This document shows, in pieces, positions 22,533-35,289 of a stretch of DNA of 64,000 nt. The position numbers and the translations under genes are program-made. This stretch comes from Isoetes taiwanensis (taxonomy: Eukaryota > Streptophyta > Lycopodiopsida > Isoetales > Isoetaceae), in assembly GCA_021234155.1 (NCBI GenBank), contig JAJEKV010000011.1, positions 22,824,416 through 22,888,415 of the forward strand, given 5' to 3'. The notes under the pieces were generated by a model. That model ran no database searches, was not told the origin of the DNA, and was given only the letters and a program-made list of their open reading frames with translations. Every line of letters begins with the position of its first letter. Within the stretch, counting starts at the first letter, position 1.

Positions 22533-22854
22533 GGGTAAAAGCATGTTAGGGTGTACCACTTTTGGAACCTGCAAAAGTACATACACTAGGTACTTCAGAA
22601 CTGGGTACTTTCTCATTTTTCTTTTCACTAAAACTAATACAAAAATCCAAAATAAAAGTCAAGGACATGTTAATATTAAAAGTTAAGATAAAGATAATGC
22701 TATCGGAGATCAATATATATATAAAAAGTTCTAAAACATACCTTATATTGAGATATTATACAGGTACCCAGTACCCAGTCCTGGCTACCTTTTTAGGTAC
22801 TTTTTTGGTCACTAAATAATACTTTTTAAGGGACACCCTAACATGCTTTTACCC
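22533..22854. mobile_element. 322 bp MITE inside LINE-2
   Basis: Perfect 22 bp terminal inverted repeats start GGGTAAAAGCATGTTAGGGT at 22533 and end with the inverse at 22854. TAAT lies immediately outside both ends (22529-22532 and 22855-22858). Excising the element and one TAAT joins the LINE-2 endonuclease and RT regions. The interior is AT-rich with GGTACTT/AAGTACC inverted motifs and no coding. Superfamily is uncertain. Confidence 0.88.
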
Positions 22855-23653
22855 TAATCATAAAATCAGTATGATCAAGAAGAGTGGTATTTAACTTAAA
22901 GTAAGTTTTTCTCTTCCTATTCTGATCTTGGGCCGAGATAATGATTTTCTGAGGGAAGTGATCAGACAGGGTATAGCCCTTCATGTTCTCCACTCTGTTA
23001 CTATTATTCCAAAGGTTCTCTGAAATGTAAAATCTATCATGTAAACACCAAATAGGGTCCACCCTTTTATCAGTCCAACTAAAATCATTAGGCTTAGTTC
23101 TAGCTAAAAGAAGGTGATGGGATTGTAAAAGGTTATTCCAAATGTTTCTTTCTTGGGGCAACAGAGGCTTGAAATTTTTATTCCTCATGTAATCATTGGT
23201 CACCATGTTCATGTCACCTCCCATGATACATTTATCATAGTCAATGTTATCCAAGCTGTTCTTGACTTTAGTCCAAACCTTAATCCTATCCCCAGGATTA
23301 TTATAAGCATAGATGTTGACTAAGACTACCCTCACTTTTTTCATATTACATCTCAGAATCTGCCACCTACCCTCTCTATCACTAACTATGTAAGGGTCAG
23401 TTATATTAAGATTATCTCTCCAAATAATGGCAATGCCTGCAGAAGAATCCTGAGCAGGAATGGACCATAAACTATACCCAATTGGGAGAGTCTTTCTAAT
23501 AATAGATTCATGCTGAAGGTCATGAATCTTATGCTCCTGAAGAAAGAGAATGTCAGGGTTAAGAGATAGAATACATACCTTTAACCGCTCCCTTTTGATT
23601 ATGCTATTAATCCCCTGTAAATTCCAGGTAATACAACTTAAGGACCTATCCAT
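22855..23653 (-). pseudogene. LINE-2 ORF2, AP-endonuclease domain
   Basis: The apurinic-like endonuclease nicks target DNA to prime reverse transcription. Starting MDRSLSCITWNLQGIN on the minus strand, it shows the family motifs in order: WNLQG (substrate/metal Asn), FLQEHK (catalytic Glu), SAGIAIIWRD, GGDMNMV and the terminal TLSDHFP (catalytic Asp-His). About 266 LINE codons are open, until the MITE at 22854. All key residues are present, so the domain was probably functional at insertion. The ATG overlaps the stop region of ORF1 (23653). Confidence 0.88.
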
Positions 23654-26600
23654 TAGTACATAAACTTACCTGCTGTCTTTCCATCCTGAATCTTTCTTGG
23701 GCTAGTTCTGGTAGGCCCCAAATATATTTTCTTCTTGCCCCTGCCTTTTTTCCTTGTAACAATTTGCCAATCCTGCTTTTTGTCCATAATGACCTCATCA
23801 ACAATGTGATTCGAATCCCAAATTCTTCCCTCCATAAAGCTCTCAGATATGTTTTCTGGGATCACTAAGGTAAACCTATTAGTGTCAATTTTAACAGAGA
23901 AATTCGCATTATTTAAGGTTAAGACAAGGTTCTGATCCATGTTTATGCTGGTGTGGTCAATGTTTCGAATGGGGATCACTGTTTCTTGATTCCCCGTTTC
24001 CTCTGTAACACTGGATTCCCCTATATCTCGGGTCTTAGGAACCCAAATTTGTCTGCTCTGCTCCTTTTGGGGGATGTTCTTACCTTTGTCAGAGGCCTCT
24101 CCCAGTAGGACTGGCATTTTTTTTTTTTTTGAAGAACTGTGTCATCAATATATTAAAAGAATGGTAATGTTACAAAGCAAGTGAGGAGGAAGGAGAACTG
24201 CCCCAAAGAGACAGCGATACCTCGACACTCCACAACAAACTCACGTAAAAAAGCGCAACTATCTTTGCTGTACAAACTGACTATCACCATCTACAACACC
24301 CAAGAAGTCCCGCCAAATGGCAAACTTCCTCTCTACTAATCAGGGAACACCAGAAAGCTTTGAAATAGCTTGTACCTGAGTCGAGGAATCAGAGAGGCTG
24401 CAGTGCTGAATCCCACGAAAGATCCACAACCACCGCTTCCAAATCAACCACACCAACCAAGCCATACGGATGCAAGGCTTCTTTGCCCTTAAAAGCGGCC
24501 AACCGCGAGGATACACATGAAGCACACAACAAGAGAATGGACATTTAGCGGCGTGGGCTTGCTGCGCTAGTCAATCTCACAACTGAAAGCCCTAACCCAA
24601 TCCCGGCGGCGCAAATGAGGGCATAAAACCGCACAATGCTCCACGGTCTCACGATGAAGCCCACAACAAGGGCAGAGAGGGCTCACACCCGGCCTAAACT
24701 GACTCATAGGGGCATTCACCACGTCTGGCGGTGCACCACCCGCCGCGAAGCACCCTAACCCGGTGGGGAAGTGGGCTCCATGTCCGCGTCCAAATCGAAC
24801 GCCATCGAGAACAGGAAGCTGCAGAGACCACTTGCACGAAGGGGCGGTGTGTCATGAATAGCCAAACACCGGTAACAAGACCGCACAAAACAAGAAGACA
24901 CAACATCCGTATGAACCTTCCAAACCTGCACCACCACATCATCCTGAGGGACTATAGGTATGTGTAGCGGAATACTCCCGCCACTTGTTCCCGGATAGCT
25001 TCGGTCGCGCCCCAGCCCGGTGGCGAGCTCGAAAAAAGAACTCCCACGAAGCTAGCTGACCACCCCAATACCAATCCTCCAAGGTGAGCCACGGCCTTCG
25101 CCTCCAACGAACTGGCCCTCGAGCATGCACGGTGGCGACCAAGGCAAGTCAAGCTTGTGAGGGGGTAGAGGAACCCACAAGAAAGGAGAAGAGTGGTGAT
25201 AAAGCGGGGGCATAATCTAGCTGGAAGAACAGCACGCACATGATCCCAAGCCCGCGGCACCCCAGGTGAGAAAAGGGGATGCATGTGGGAAAAGGCCGAG
25301 ACCATACAACAATTGCCGGGGCAACTCCACATGCACCAAACGGCTTCCTAAGCGCCACACAATGGCGAAAAAAAGGCGCAACAGCGACTGCACCGGGAGA
25401 AGATGCTCCATCTGCGGTATGCTCCAAACAAACTTGGAGACCAACACCTTACTATGCGGTGCCAAATCGAATGGCCAAGCCCCCATCCTCCGGCGGAGAC
25501 ACTTCCACCAAAGCCACTTTAACAACCACCCCTTCATCATCCCCCCCACACAAAATTTGAACAATCTTATCCAAAGCACGTATCTTACTCGAGGAGCTAA
25601 CATCGCAGATCTTTGTATACACATGAGTGCTACAAAGTACCGACTTGGCAATAGTGATCCTACGCCATGGACAACTTGCTACCCTTCCACCAATTGAGGT
25701 GTTTTACGCACCCCTGCAAAATCTCATCCCACACCCTTCCCATGGAAACATCCCCTCAAGGGAATACCCAACAACTTAGTACACACATTACACGGAAGCA
25801 CCTTCCAAGGGAATAAAAGCCAAACAAGGGGGAGGTCATTTGGGCCCATAATGCGGAGCACTTACCCCAATTCGAGGAGAATGCCGAGGCCAAGGACAAA
25901 GTATCCGACAAACCCTTCACATTCATAAAATTCCTCTCTTGCGACCAAGAAGAGGAAAGTGTCATCGACAAAGCGGTTAATAATCTGGCGGCTACCATCA
26001 CGCATCGAAGTCCATCCACCACCCCCTCCTCCCCTTGCGACCAAAAACAAGCGAGAGCCGGTGCCTGCGCCTGTCGTAAACAAAAGCGGCCAAAGGGCAC
26101 CCGGCAGCGCACCCTCTACCTAAGGAGAAAAAGGCGGAGGGTTCACCACGGCACACCACCACCGTAGCCGTCTTGACCTATGCGACTTCATATTTGTCTC
26201 TACGTAAAGCATGGACCCTGACCCGCGCTAACATCATAGCAGACAAGAACTCCCAGCCGGACACTATCGTAAGCTTTGGCAAAGTCAAGCTTAAGATAGG
26301 CAATGCCTGACCTTTTTTCCTGGCCCAATAAAGGCCCTCATAAGGCTGCGGCAACATTAGTCAAAATGTTCCTCCGAGGGGACAAACCCGGTGCACCTTA
26401 CTAATGGGAAGTCAACACCGGCTTCAACTTCTCTGCCGGGGCTTTCGCAATAATCTTATACCGAGAGGACAACAAGGAAATAGGCCTCAATCATTAATAG
26501 TAGAAGGCTGCTTAATCTTAGGAATCAAGGAAATGCATGCGGTATTCAAGATCCTATCCATTTGAGAAGGCTGCGACAACTCAAGATACACACGGTACCG

Positions 26601-29189
26601 CAGACTCACCCACCCACTCCCAATAAGTGCGAAAGAACTCCCCAGGGAATGCCATCCAGCCCAGGACATTTATCCTTGGCCATGCACATACATGCCTCAG
26701 CTAAATCCTCTCACGGAGAGCTCTGCTCCAAGCTCTCCACTTGGTGGTGAGAATAGAGATAATGCTGACCCCCAAAACAAGCTCTGTATCTCTGCTCATA
26801 GGGAAGAGTCTTATTTGCAAAAAACCCGAGAAATGAGCATGCACATACCTCTACAAATCAGCGGGATCCTCCAAAGTCCGACCATCGAGGCAAAGCAAAG
26901 GGCGCGCCATAGATCTTTGCATATCGCCCATTGCCCTAGGCTGCTCGAAGAACACCGGCGAACTTGTGTCCCCTTCTTCAACCCGGTGGGGCGCCTTCAC
27001 CGCGCCCTCTGCACTTTAACCTGCTCTAGAGCAACAATACGTTGCAATACTACATTCTCCCTAATGCCATCAGAAGGCTGCGCCCGAATCTTTTCCAACT
27101 CCTGATAGAGACCATGCAACTCCTGCCGCTCCTGCTGCATACGCTGCCTACCAAAGACCTTGGCAAAAGCGGCTTCACCACGGCCAGCGCCAATCACCAT
27201 ACCGGACATACCCTTGAGGAGATGAGAAGGTATCAAGCCACAACTCACGGCGGGCCGAGAAAATGCATCGGCCGGGGCAGAGGGTGTTCAAACGGAACAC
27301 CGTCCTAGAGGGCCGAAAGGCAATCGCACCCTGACTGGCATTTTAGAGTAGTTAACCTTGAGACTCAGGAAGTCTTTAGGGCCAGTCTTCACCTTGATCT
27401 CCCTTCTCCAATTAGAGTTAACATTTTTAGAGATACATATGGAAGGGTAATTCGTTTGAGGAATATTGATGTCAACGGTATCCCCTAATTCCTCAGATAT
27501 AGCTTTGAGGTGAGAGTTAGTCCAGAAAACAGGGGGAAGGTTGGGGAAGGTGACCCATGTAGTGATAGAGATATTCTCAGACTTATTAGGAATGTAATCG
27601 GGACTCCACCTCATAATATAAAAAGGCTGGTAGTTTATATGATCAATCTTCCTCTTCAGAATTTGATTAACACAAATCTCGTCTCTGCAAACTATTTGGA
27701 AGGTTCTATTGTCCAGCTTAAGAATAGACATGATAGGGATATTTTGGGCTTTAGTGACCCACAACTTGACCTCACTGATGGTCAGACACTTCCTGGGAAA
27801 GTGAATAAGGAAAGCTTTCTTCGAGAAGTTGTCATAAGCAGAGGGATCAGATATGGAATACAGGTCAATAAAATCTTTTTCCGGTCCCTTTTCCTGACAA
27901 ATGTTCCTGTGCTTTTCCTTAGAGCAATCCAAAGAATTATTTTTTAACAAAGCATTTTTATAAGAAACAGGGGTTATCAGACCTTTTGCCGAATCACTTT
28001 TGCCCATCACCGGAATTCTGTTCCGAATTTTGAGGTCCCCCACCTTGGTACTAGTGCTGTGAAGTCTATTTTCCTTGATAGTCTTGCAATTTTGGCACTC
28101 ACACATCTCGACCTCAGCAGGGTTGAAAAATCCGTTACTGTCTCTGATGCAACATTCCTTGAGTCCCCCTTTTTTTAAGTTGAGTTGATTTTCAAGGGAA
28201 GTAGAAATTTGCTCCAGGAAAGAAGTATTGCTTGGGAGAGAGGCCTTAAACTGACGCTTATGCCATTCAATTACATGATCTTCCGCATCCTCCCAACGTT
28301 TAATTAGTTTCACACTCGCTTTGGATGTCCATTTCAGGCTATCAAGTTTTCTTCGCCTTACTGAGCATTTCATCCATAGAGTTCCTAAAAATATTGTTCT
28401 TCAAACTGCAACAATCTTCCTCGGTATGCCCTTGCTTGACTGTAATCAGCTTATACAGAGAATGATCTATAGCCTGAGCTATTTCCAGCATATTCCACAC
28501 CCAGTCTCTGTCGCTCGCCCTTCCCTCAAGGTAATCCTTCTCAATTTCATCATATCTCTTCAGTCCCTCCACAACCCGACCGGCTTCTTGCACTCCCATG
28601 CAAATAGCAGCAGCTTTCTGTTGATCTTTGATGATATTGAAGGCAATATAGATTTCTTTAAGATTTTTCCAGGTATCATCCCTTTTGTCCTCCAACCAGA
28701 AGATTTGCGTCCATTCCTCATCCTCCACTCTTGCCTCTTCAGTTCCCTGTTTTGGTCTGGTATAACCGCTCTTCCCTGCTTTGCCTTCCATTTCTTCTGC
28801 TAGTTGGCAACTTGGAACCTCCAAACCAAAATGTCTAAGTCTTCGAAGCGTTCTGCTGGTTGCAAATCAAAGAACAGAGCCCACCGTACTAGAGGCTCGG
28901 CGCCAAAATCTATGGGGATGCTAAGATGAAAGAAATTTCTGGGGAAGCGGTTCCCTAGAGCCAAATATCCGGTATTATGAGCAGAAATTCTGAGAGATCC
29001 TAATCTGTCAAAGCACATAATACTAAGAAAGTGACTGCCAACTGACGTTCTACTGAATCCTACTCTCGATTGATTACTGTACGCTAAACTAAGAAGAATC
29101 CTAATTGCATCAACTGTCACATCATGGCCCACTGGGATCTGAGGAAGCCCAAGACTCTGGAGAACATCCTCTAGCAAGGACTCATCCAT
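23653..29189 (-). pseudogene. LINE-2 ORF1 (gag-like, DUF4283 type), split by LINE-3
   Basis: ORF1 of plant L1 elements encodes an RNA-binding protein. It begins MDESLLEDVLQSLGLPQIPV at 29189, has two frameshifts (about 28.8 and 28.35 kb), then a long frame (28373 to about 27333) whose middle (DFIDLYSISDPSAYDNFSKK, FQIVCRDEICVNQILKRKID, PFYIMRWSPDY, WVTFPNLPPVFW) fits the DUF4283 domain. The frame is interrupted by LINE-3 and resumes at 24120 at the identical codon (SKMPV), running to FMY at 23653. No CCHC knuckle is obvious; the C-terminus is basic (KKGRGKKK). Confidence 0.75.
24121..27332 (-). mobile_element. LINE-3, 5'-truncated LINE nested in LINE-2 ORF1
   Basis: Flanked by a 12 bp target-site duplication GACTGGCATTTT (24109-24120 and 27333-27344). 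A T-run just inside the left edge is the poly(A) tail of a minus-strand insertion. Decayed ORF2 pieces on the minus strand: DRILNTACISLIPKIKQPS (about 26.5-26.6 kb), FVDDTFLFLVA (the active-site box with Val for the usual Tyr or Ala, about 25.95 kb), WSIPQMEHLL and similar C-terminal stretches (25.2-25.6 kb), and WLIWKRWLW (24.4 kb). Many stops and frameshifts. Higher GC than LINE-2. About 3.2 kb, so the 5' half is missing. Confidence 0.85.
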
Positions 29190-29293
29190 CGAGGCTGAGG
29201 CTTTGCACGTTTCCCGAGGCGGACGCGAGGAGCGTCAACGTTCATTTTCGTCCAAGAAATAGCTTTCTCTCCAAGAAATAGCTTTCTCGTCGC

Positions 29294-31820
29294 TGTGATT
29301 ATCACTAAAGATCTCTTCTGCTATGTCGCTATGAATCTTTGCTGCCGACGAAGCTCTGAGAGGAACTGAAGCTCCCATTTAAAGCTCCTGACGAAGTTCT
29401 GAGATGCGGAGCTATGATGGAGCTCTGGCGCAACGGCTTCTGCTATGTGGAGCTATGCTCATCGTCGGACGGTCTTTGCAAGGGAAGTTATGGCGGTCTT
29501 TGCAAGCCACCAGTGAAACCATAAACCAAAATTACCTAAAGTAAACAAATAAGAAATATTCCAGAAATTTGGACCAAACGGTGGTTTACGGTAATTAAAT
29601 TTGGTGTAGATTGATCAAAATTGGTATGTAATGTCATTTTAGTAATTAAGTTTGGTGTGTAAGGGTATTTTGGTAATTAAGTTTGATGTGTACGAGCAAA
29701 TTGATAATTTATTTGTATTTGTATTTTTATTTGAGTCAAGGGCATTTTGATAATTTTAAAACTTCAAGGCATTTTAGTAATTATATAAGCTCATAGGGGC
29801 ATTTTAATAGTTTTCCCTTTATAAAACTAGGATAATTTCTTTGCCACTTTCTAATTTCTCTAGTCTTTAATTTATATAAAACAGGGGAATTTTTGTAGTT
29901 TTCCCTTTATAAAACTAGGATAATTTCTTTGCCACTTTCTAATTTCTCTAGTCCTTAATTTATAAAACTAGGATCTAACGGATTAGGTTCATGCCACATT
30001 AGTATTTTGTTTGCTATTTTTTACTCTCTATGAAGCTATGGGTTTGGAAGCTATGGAAATTTGGAAACTATGGAAGCCCATGTTCTATTCTACCACTGTT
30101 CTACCCCTGTTTACGAATCTCTCCGCCTCTGTTCTATTCTTCTCTGCCCCTGTTCTATTCTATCCCTGTTTACAGATCTCTGCTGCTTCTATGTCGCTGT
30201 GATTATCACTAAAGATCTCTTCTGCTATGTCGCTATGAATCTTTGCTGCCGACGAAGCTCTGAGAGGAACTGAAGCTCCCATTTAAAGCTCGGCGAAGTA
30301 CGAGATCTGGAGCTATGATGGAGCTTCTGCAACTTGGCTTCTGCTAAAGCGGAGCTATGCTCATCGTCGGCCCGGTCTTTGCAAGGGAAGTTATGGCGGT
30401 CTTTGCTGGCGGCCACCGAGACGACCATAAACCAAAATTACCTAAAGTAAACAAATAAGAAATATTCAGAAATTTGGACCAAACGGTGGTTTACGGTAAT
30501 TAAATTTGGTGTAGATTGATCAAAATTGGTATGTAATGTCATTTTAGTAATTAAGTTTGGTGTGTAAGGGTATTTTGGTAATTAAGTTTGATGTGTACGA
30601 GCAAATTGATAATTTATTTGTATTTGTATTTTTATTTGAGTCAAGGGCATTTTGATAATTTTAAAACTTCAAGGCATTTTAGTAATTATATAAGCTCATA
30701 GGGGCATTTTAATAGTTTTCCCTTTATAAAACTAGGATAATTTCTTTGCCACTTTCTAATTTCTCTAGTCTTTAATTTATATAAAACAGGGGAATTTTTG
30801 TAGTTTTCCCTTTATAAAACTAGGATAATTTCTTTGCCACTTTCTAATTTCTCTAGTCCTTAATTTATAAAACTAGGATCTAACGGATTAGGTTCATGCC
30901 ACATTAGTATTTTGTTTGCTATTTTTTACTCTCTATGAAGCTATGGAAGCTGGAAGCTATGGAAGCTGGAAACTATGGAAGCCCCTGTTCTATTCTACCC
31001 CTGTTCTACCCATGTTTACGAATCTCTCCGCCCCTGTTCTACTCTTCTCTGCCCCTGTTCTATTCTATCCCTGTTTACGGATCTCTGCTGCTTCTATGTC
31101 GCTGTGATTATCACTAAAGATCTCTTCTGCTATGTCGCCATGAATCTTTGCTGCCGACGAAGCTCTGAGAGGAACTGAAGCTCCCATTTAAAGCTCCTGA
31201 CGAAGTTCTGAGATGCGGAGCTATGATGGAGCTCTGCTGCAACGAAGCTCTGCTATGACGGAGCTATGCTCATCGTCGGCCGGTGCTGCAAGGGAAGTTA
31301 TGGCGGTGCTGCAAGCGGCGCCACCAGACAGCCATAAACCAAAATTACCTAAAGTAAACAAATAAGAAATATTCCAGAAATTTGGACCAAACGGTGGTTT
31401 ACGGTAATTAAATTTGGTGTAGATTGATCAAAATTGGTATGTAATGCCATTTTAGTAATTAAGTTTGGTGTGTAAGGGTATTTTGGTAATTAAGTTTGAT
31501 GTGTACGAGCAAATTGATAATTTATTTGTATTTGTAATTTTAAAACTTCAAGGCATTTTAGTAATTACATAAGCTCATAGGGGCATTTTAATAGTTTTCC
31601 CTTTATAAAACTAGGATAATTTCTTATGCCACTTTCTAATTTCTCTAGTCCTTAATTTATATAAAACAGGGGAATTTTTGTAGTTTTCCCTTTATAAGAC
31701 TAGGATAATTTCTTTGCCACTTTCTAATTTCTCTAGTTCTTAGTTTATAAAACTAGGATCTAATGATATAGGTTCATGCCACATTAGTATTTTGTTTGCT
31801 ATTTTTTACTCTCTAATCCT
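29294..31820 (+). repeat. 0.9 kb tandem array, right part (rest of unit 3, units 4 and 5)
   Basis: Continues unit 3 from CTGTGATTATCACTAAAGAT after LINE-2; unit 4 starts at 30029 and unit 5 at 30935, a period of 906 bp. Units 3-5 are very alike (mostly point differences), with an internal deletion in unit 5 near 31535 and variation concentrated around GCTCATCGTCGGCCGGTCTT. Units 4 and 5 are full length. The array ends near 31816 (ATTTTTTACTCTCTA) before unrelated AT-rich DNA that hosts LINE-1. Confidence 0.9.
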
Positions 31821-32063
31821 TAATTTATAAAACTAAATTTGTATATAGAACTCAACAAATCCTCAACACCACCTATTTGCCACCTAAAGTTATGTGAGAC
31901 ATGATACAAGTCAGGCTCTTCTTCATGTTTCGCCATCCACAAGTTCGAGCCCCAATAAGCACAGGAATTCCGGCAGTTTTAGGGCTATATGGAGGATGCA
32001 TCTTGGAGAGCTATGAATCTCGAATCCGCTATAGTCAAAGCCATAACCAAATCAACTTTCTAA

Positions 32064-33300
32064 GTGATGAACAGTGCGTCGAAGGCGACAAACAGGGCGG
32101 CCGCCTCTGCGGCAAATGGTAATGGCAATCCAGGAGCAAAAATCGGAGGCCCAGGGCCTCCCGAGAAATCGAGTAAGCGGTTCGGCTGCGGCATCATGGC
32201 GGCATCTAGCGATCTGGCGAATCTGTCGAGGCAAAAGGCTGAAAAATTGCATCAGAGGGCAAAGAAAAAACTCCGCGACATAATAAAAAAAGCGGAAAGG
32301 GTTTGTGCGCCCACGGGGTTTCGAGGAGGGGGGAGGTGGATTTAGCGAGGCGGGGGTTGAGAGCGGGAGAAGGCTGAACCGGAAGCTCTGAGACCGAAGC
32401 TTGGAAAAGAAAAAAAAAAGTGGTAAGCATTCCATTTACTTCTATCCGGAGCCTATAGTAGTAGATCTTAGTACAGGTGGTAAGCAAGAGGAGATGATAA
32501 AATGTGGAAATTTGAAGCCCCTTGTGAGCGATATGAAGCTAAGAGATCTAACTTCGTGGAAACAGGGGTATCTTGTAGAAAGAATTATAAGACCCGGGTT
32601 CTACGAATGGATTAAGAAAGGAGTCCCAAATGAATCCCGTAGTGGCGAGTAGAAGAAGCCTTGAGCAGCTCTTTCCTCTAAAACTTGTCTACCAATCTAG
32701 AGCGGCTTCTTCAATCAATCAGGCCTCAAGCGGAACATTGCAATATTAAAATGCTTGAGAGATAAACCACTCCATGCATATTAAGAATATGGAAAATTTA
32801 ATATCTAAAGGCAGTGGTGGGGTTTTTTTACGGAGGATTTCGGACTTCTGAGGAAGCTACAAAATTGGCTTATCGGGCATCTCGATGCTTTGAATATGCC
32901 TTAATTTCAAAGTATCAAAGCTATTGGGAACAACTTTTTCCTAATATTATTTGATGATGAGAAAAGCGTGGAAAATATAGTTTCGAGGAGAGATAAACTT
33001 TCTTGGGGGAGTTTGTGTTGTACCGATTACTATTCTCCGGGCTTTACTCGGATAAATTTCGTTTGTTAAACTTCCTTGGCGGCTTGAGATTGAGCGACTT
33101 CAATGGATATGCTTGACTCGAATTTTTAATTGCCATAGCAAAGAATGCGGGCACATACATAACTCACTCGATCGCAAAAGTGCCAAGAATCTGTGTGGGT
33201 ATTACAGCAGCAGAGGGTATTCCACAGTTCACTCTTGTGCAAAGTGGGACGTACTACTCTCTGTTCAAGTTAAGACTCATAAATGGATGGGAAATTAGAA
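32064..33300 (+). pseudogene. LINE-1 5' region and ORF1 relic (DUF4283-like)
   Basis: 32064-32345 is a 93-codon open stretch rich in Ala/Gly/Lys (ends FRGGGRWI), perhaps an ORF1 start or untranslated leader. Around 32.8-33.3 kb, pieces in different frames read GGFFTEDFGLL-like and SIAKVPRICVGITAAEGIPQ, recalling the end of a DUF4283 gag domain (family wording ARICVE). Frameshifts prevent a single protein. Assignment rests on position before the endonuclease and on loose motif similarity. Confidence 0.45.
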
Positions 33301-33948
33301 GGATGTTTCCCACAATGGAAATTAAGGGTCTGGAAAGCTGTTTTTGTAAGCCGGAGTGAATCACAAGGTAGCGTCAAAGTAGCGGGGAAAAAAGGAGACA
33401 AAAGTGCAAAGGCGCTATTAAGGTAACAGGTGAAAAGGAAATAGAGCCAAATGGTGAAAAAAAAGAGAAGGGTCATCTAAACTCATCCAGGAGAAATGGA
33501 ATGTGAAGTTAATTTACCATCTAAAGGTACTCCAGAATTGGATAAGAAGCTAGAACGAGGGAAAACATAGATAATAAAAGGAACATGGAAATGAGGATGG
33601 ATGGGCCATGGTGCGCCACGGGCAGGCTTAAAAATCGATATCTGAAAAAGATTACCTAATTAGGAGATAACAAAAAAAGCTATAGATCTAATTTTGTTCC
33701 AATGTTCAAGCAACGAGAGAACCATAATGAGGAAGCACCAATTGAGTATATGGCAATAGAATATCAAGGCTGCCAATGAGCAATTTCGGTGCATAATATG
33801 AGATGGGCGGTTACCAATGGATGAAAATATAGAGAATCTGCGGAAGGAATGCCAAAGGAAAAAGAGTTATGCCAAGAGTGGGAGAAAATCGCTTTTGAGG
33901 CGACATCACCCAATCGGTCGAATATATTTTCCAATGGAACATAAAATC

Positions 33949-34847
33949 CTTTATTTGGAACATCGGGGGTAAAATCCTCACGAGGCCAAAGGCGGTAGGC
34001 TATCCTAGCATTGAAAAAATCTCTCGGATATTGTTTGTTTACGGGAGCATAAATGTAAGGAGGAAATTGGGGTTACGCTTAACATACTAGGAAAAGATTA
34101 TATGGGCATCATGTGTAGTCTAGTGGCGACTCTAGTGCGGGCACTTTTATTGCATGGAGAAAGCAATTTGAATCTTTTATCGACATATCTGAGACCATTT
34201 TGGGAGATCTTAATAATAACTTTGGTTAGCTCATGGTAAAAAATGGGGAGTAATAAATATCTATGCACATAATCAAGCCAGGCAAAGAGCTTCCATGTGG
34301 GCCAGTGTGAAGAACAAGCTGAAAAACTTTGATAGAGATATACGATGGATCATGGTTGGGGACTTCAATATGGTGGAAACTAGTAGCGACAGATATGGGA
34401 GCGGGATTGAGGTTGTGCATGGATTCGGAAGGGAACAGTGGCTGAGTATGCTTAATGAATTGGGATTTATGGAACTACAAGGAGACCCAGGTTTCCACGT
34501 GGTGTAATGGTTGGATTGGAGATGATGGTAGGCATATATGCGACATGATAGGTGTTATGTAAACTCTCGGGTCTTGCAAAGAAATGAACATATCACTATA
34601 CCGTCACAATTTCTTAGAGAATTCTATTTCGGATCACAATCCACAGATTATATGCCCTTCTAGAGTTAATACGTCTAAACTGCTAAAGATAGTCTTCAAG
34701 TTGAACACCAGATTTCTTAAAGATGCAGATTTTAAAGATCAATGTAAGCAGATTTGGATAGCGGCTAGCAGAAATAAACAGGGAATGGAAGCAATGATTG
34801 CAGCTCTGGCAGCAGTAAAAAAATTTGCTAAGGCTTGGGGTAAGTAA
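33949..34847 (+). pseudogene. LINE-1 ORF2, endonuclease relic
   Basis: Begins SFIWNIGG (compare WNLQG in LINE-2). The central part in one frame is RWIMVGDFNMVETSSDRYGS (metal-binding GDFN), and in another ENSISDHNPQIICP (SDH catalytic pair) followed by FKLNTRFLKDADF. At least two frameshifts and stops lie between. An endonuclease by order and motifs, now inactive. Confidence 0.75.
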
Positions 34848-35289
34848 CAAAGGTGGGAGGAAAATGCTTTGTTGGAATCATTTTACAAAAGAATTGTGAG
34901 AACTTAAAAGAAATGGCACTAGTAAGGTGAGAGGGAAAAGATAGTTCTAGAGAAAATCAAGAGGCTAGAGCAAATCAAAATTCAACAAGCAAGGACTAAA
35001 GCGGGATTGGCGTGGATCAAGGAAGGTGACAAATGCAGTTTTCTTTTTAAAGTAGCAAAGCAGAGGAAACAAGCGACCACATTATCTTGTCTGCGGGAGA
35101 AGATGGACTCATTATCCAAAATCCACAGCAGGTAAAGGAGTTCGTCTCTAAACATTTTGAAGATTTTTTTAAGAAAAAGAATATATATCTTCAAGATTGC
35201 TTTGAGGAGTTAATTCTCTCAAAAGTTACATCTAAGGTATCCTTCATAAAGGGAACAACTAGGGCAACCAGTTATCGTTGAAGAGTTAG

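Larger units (their letters stand above)
19149..29293 (-). mobile_element. LINE-2, full-length-like L1-type retrotransposon with nested insertions
   Basis: A minus-strand LINE with ORF1 (upstream part 27345-29189, downstream part 23653-24120) and ORF2 endonuclease plus reverse transcriptase (about 20.4-23.65 kb). The 3' end is at 19149 (short A-rich end on the minus strand). It interrupts unit 3 of the 0.9 kb array: TGTGATTATC is present at both edges (19139-19148 and 29294-29303), a plausible 10 bp target-site duplication. The array motif also continues a few bases further at the right edge, so a recombination origin is not excluded. Removing LINE-3 (24121-27332) and the MITE (22533-22854) leaves about 6.6 kb, a normal full length for a plant L1. 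Confidence 0.8.
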
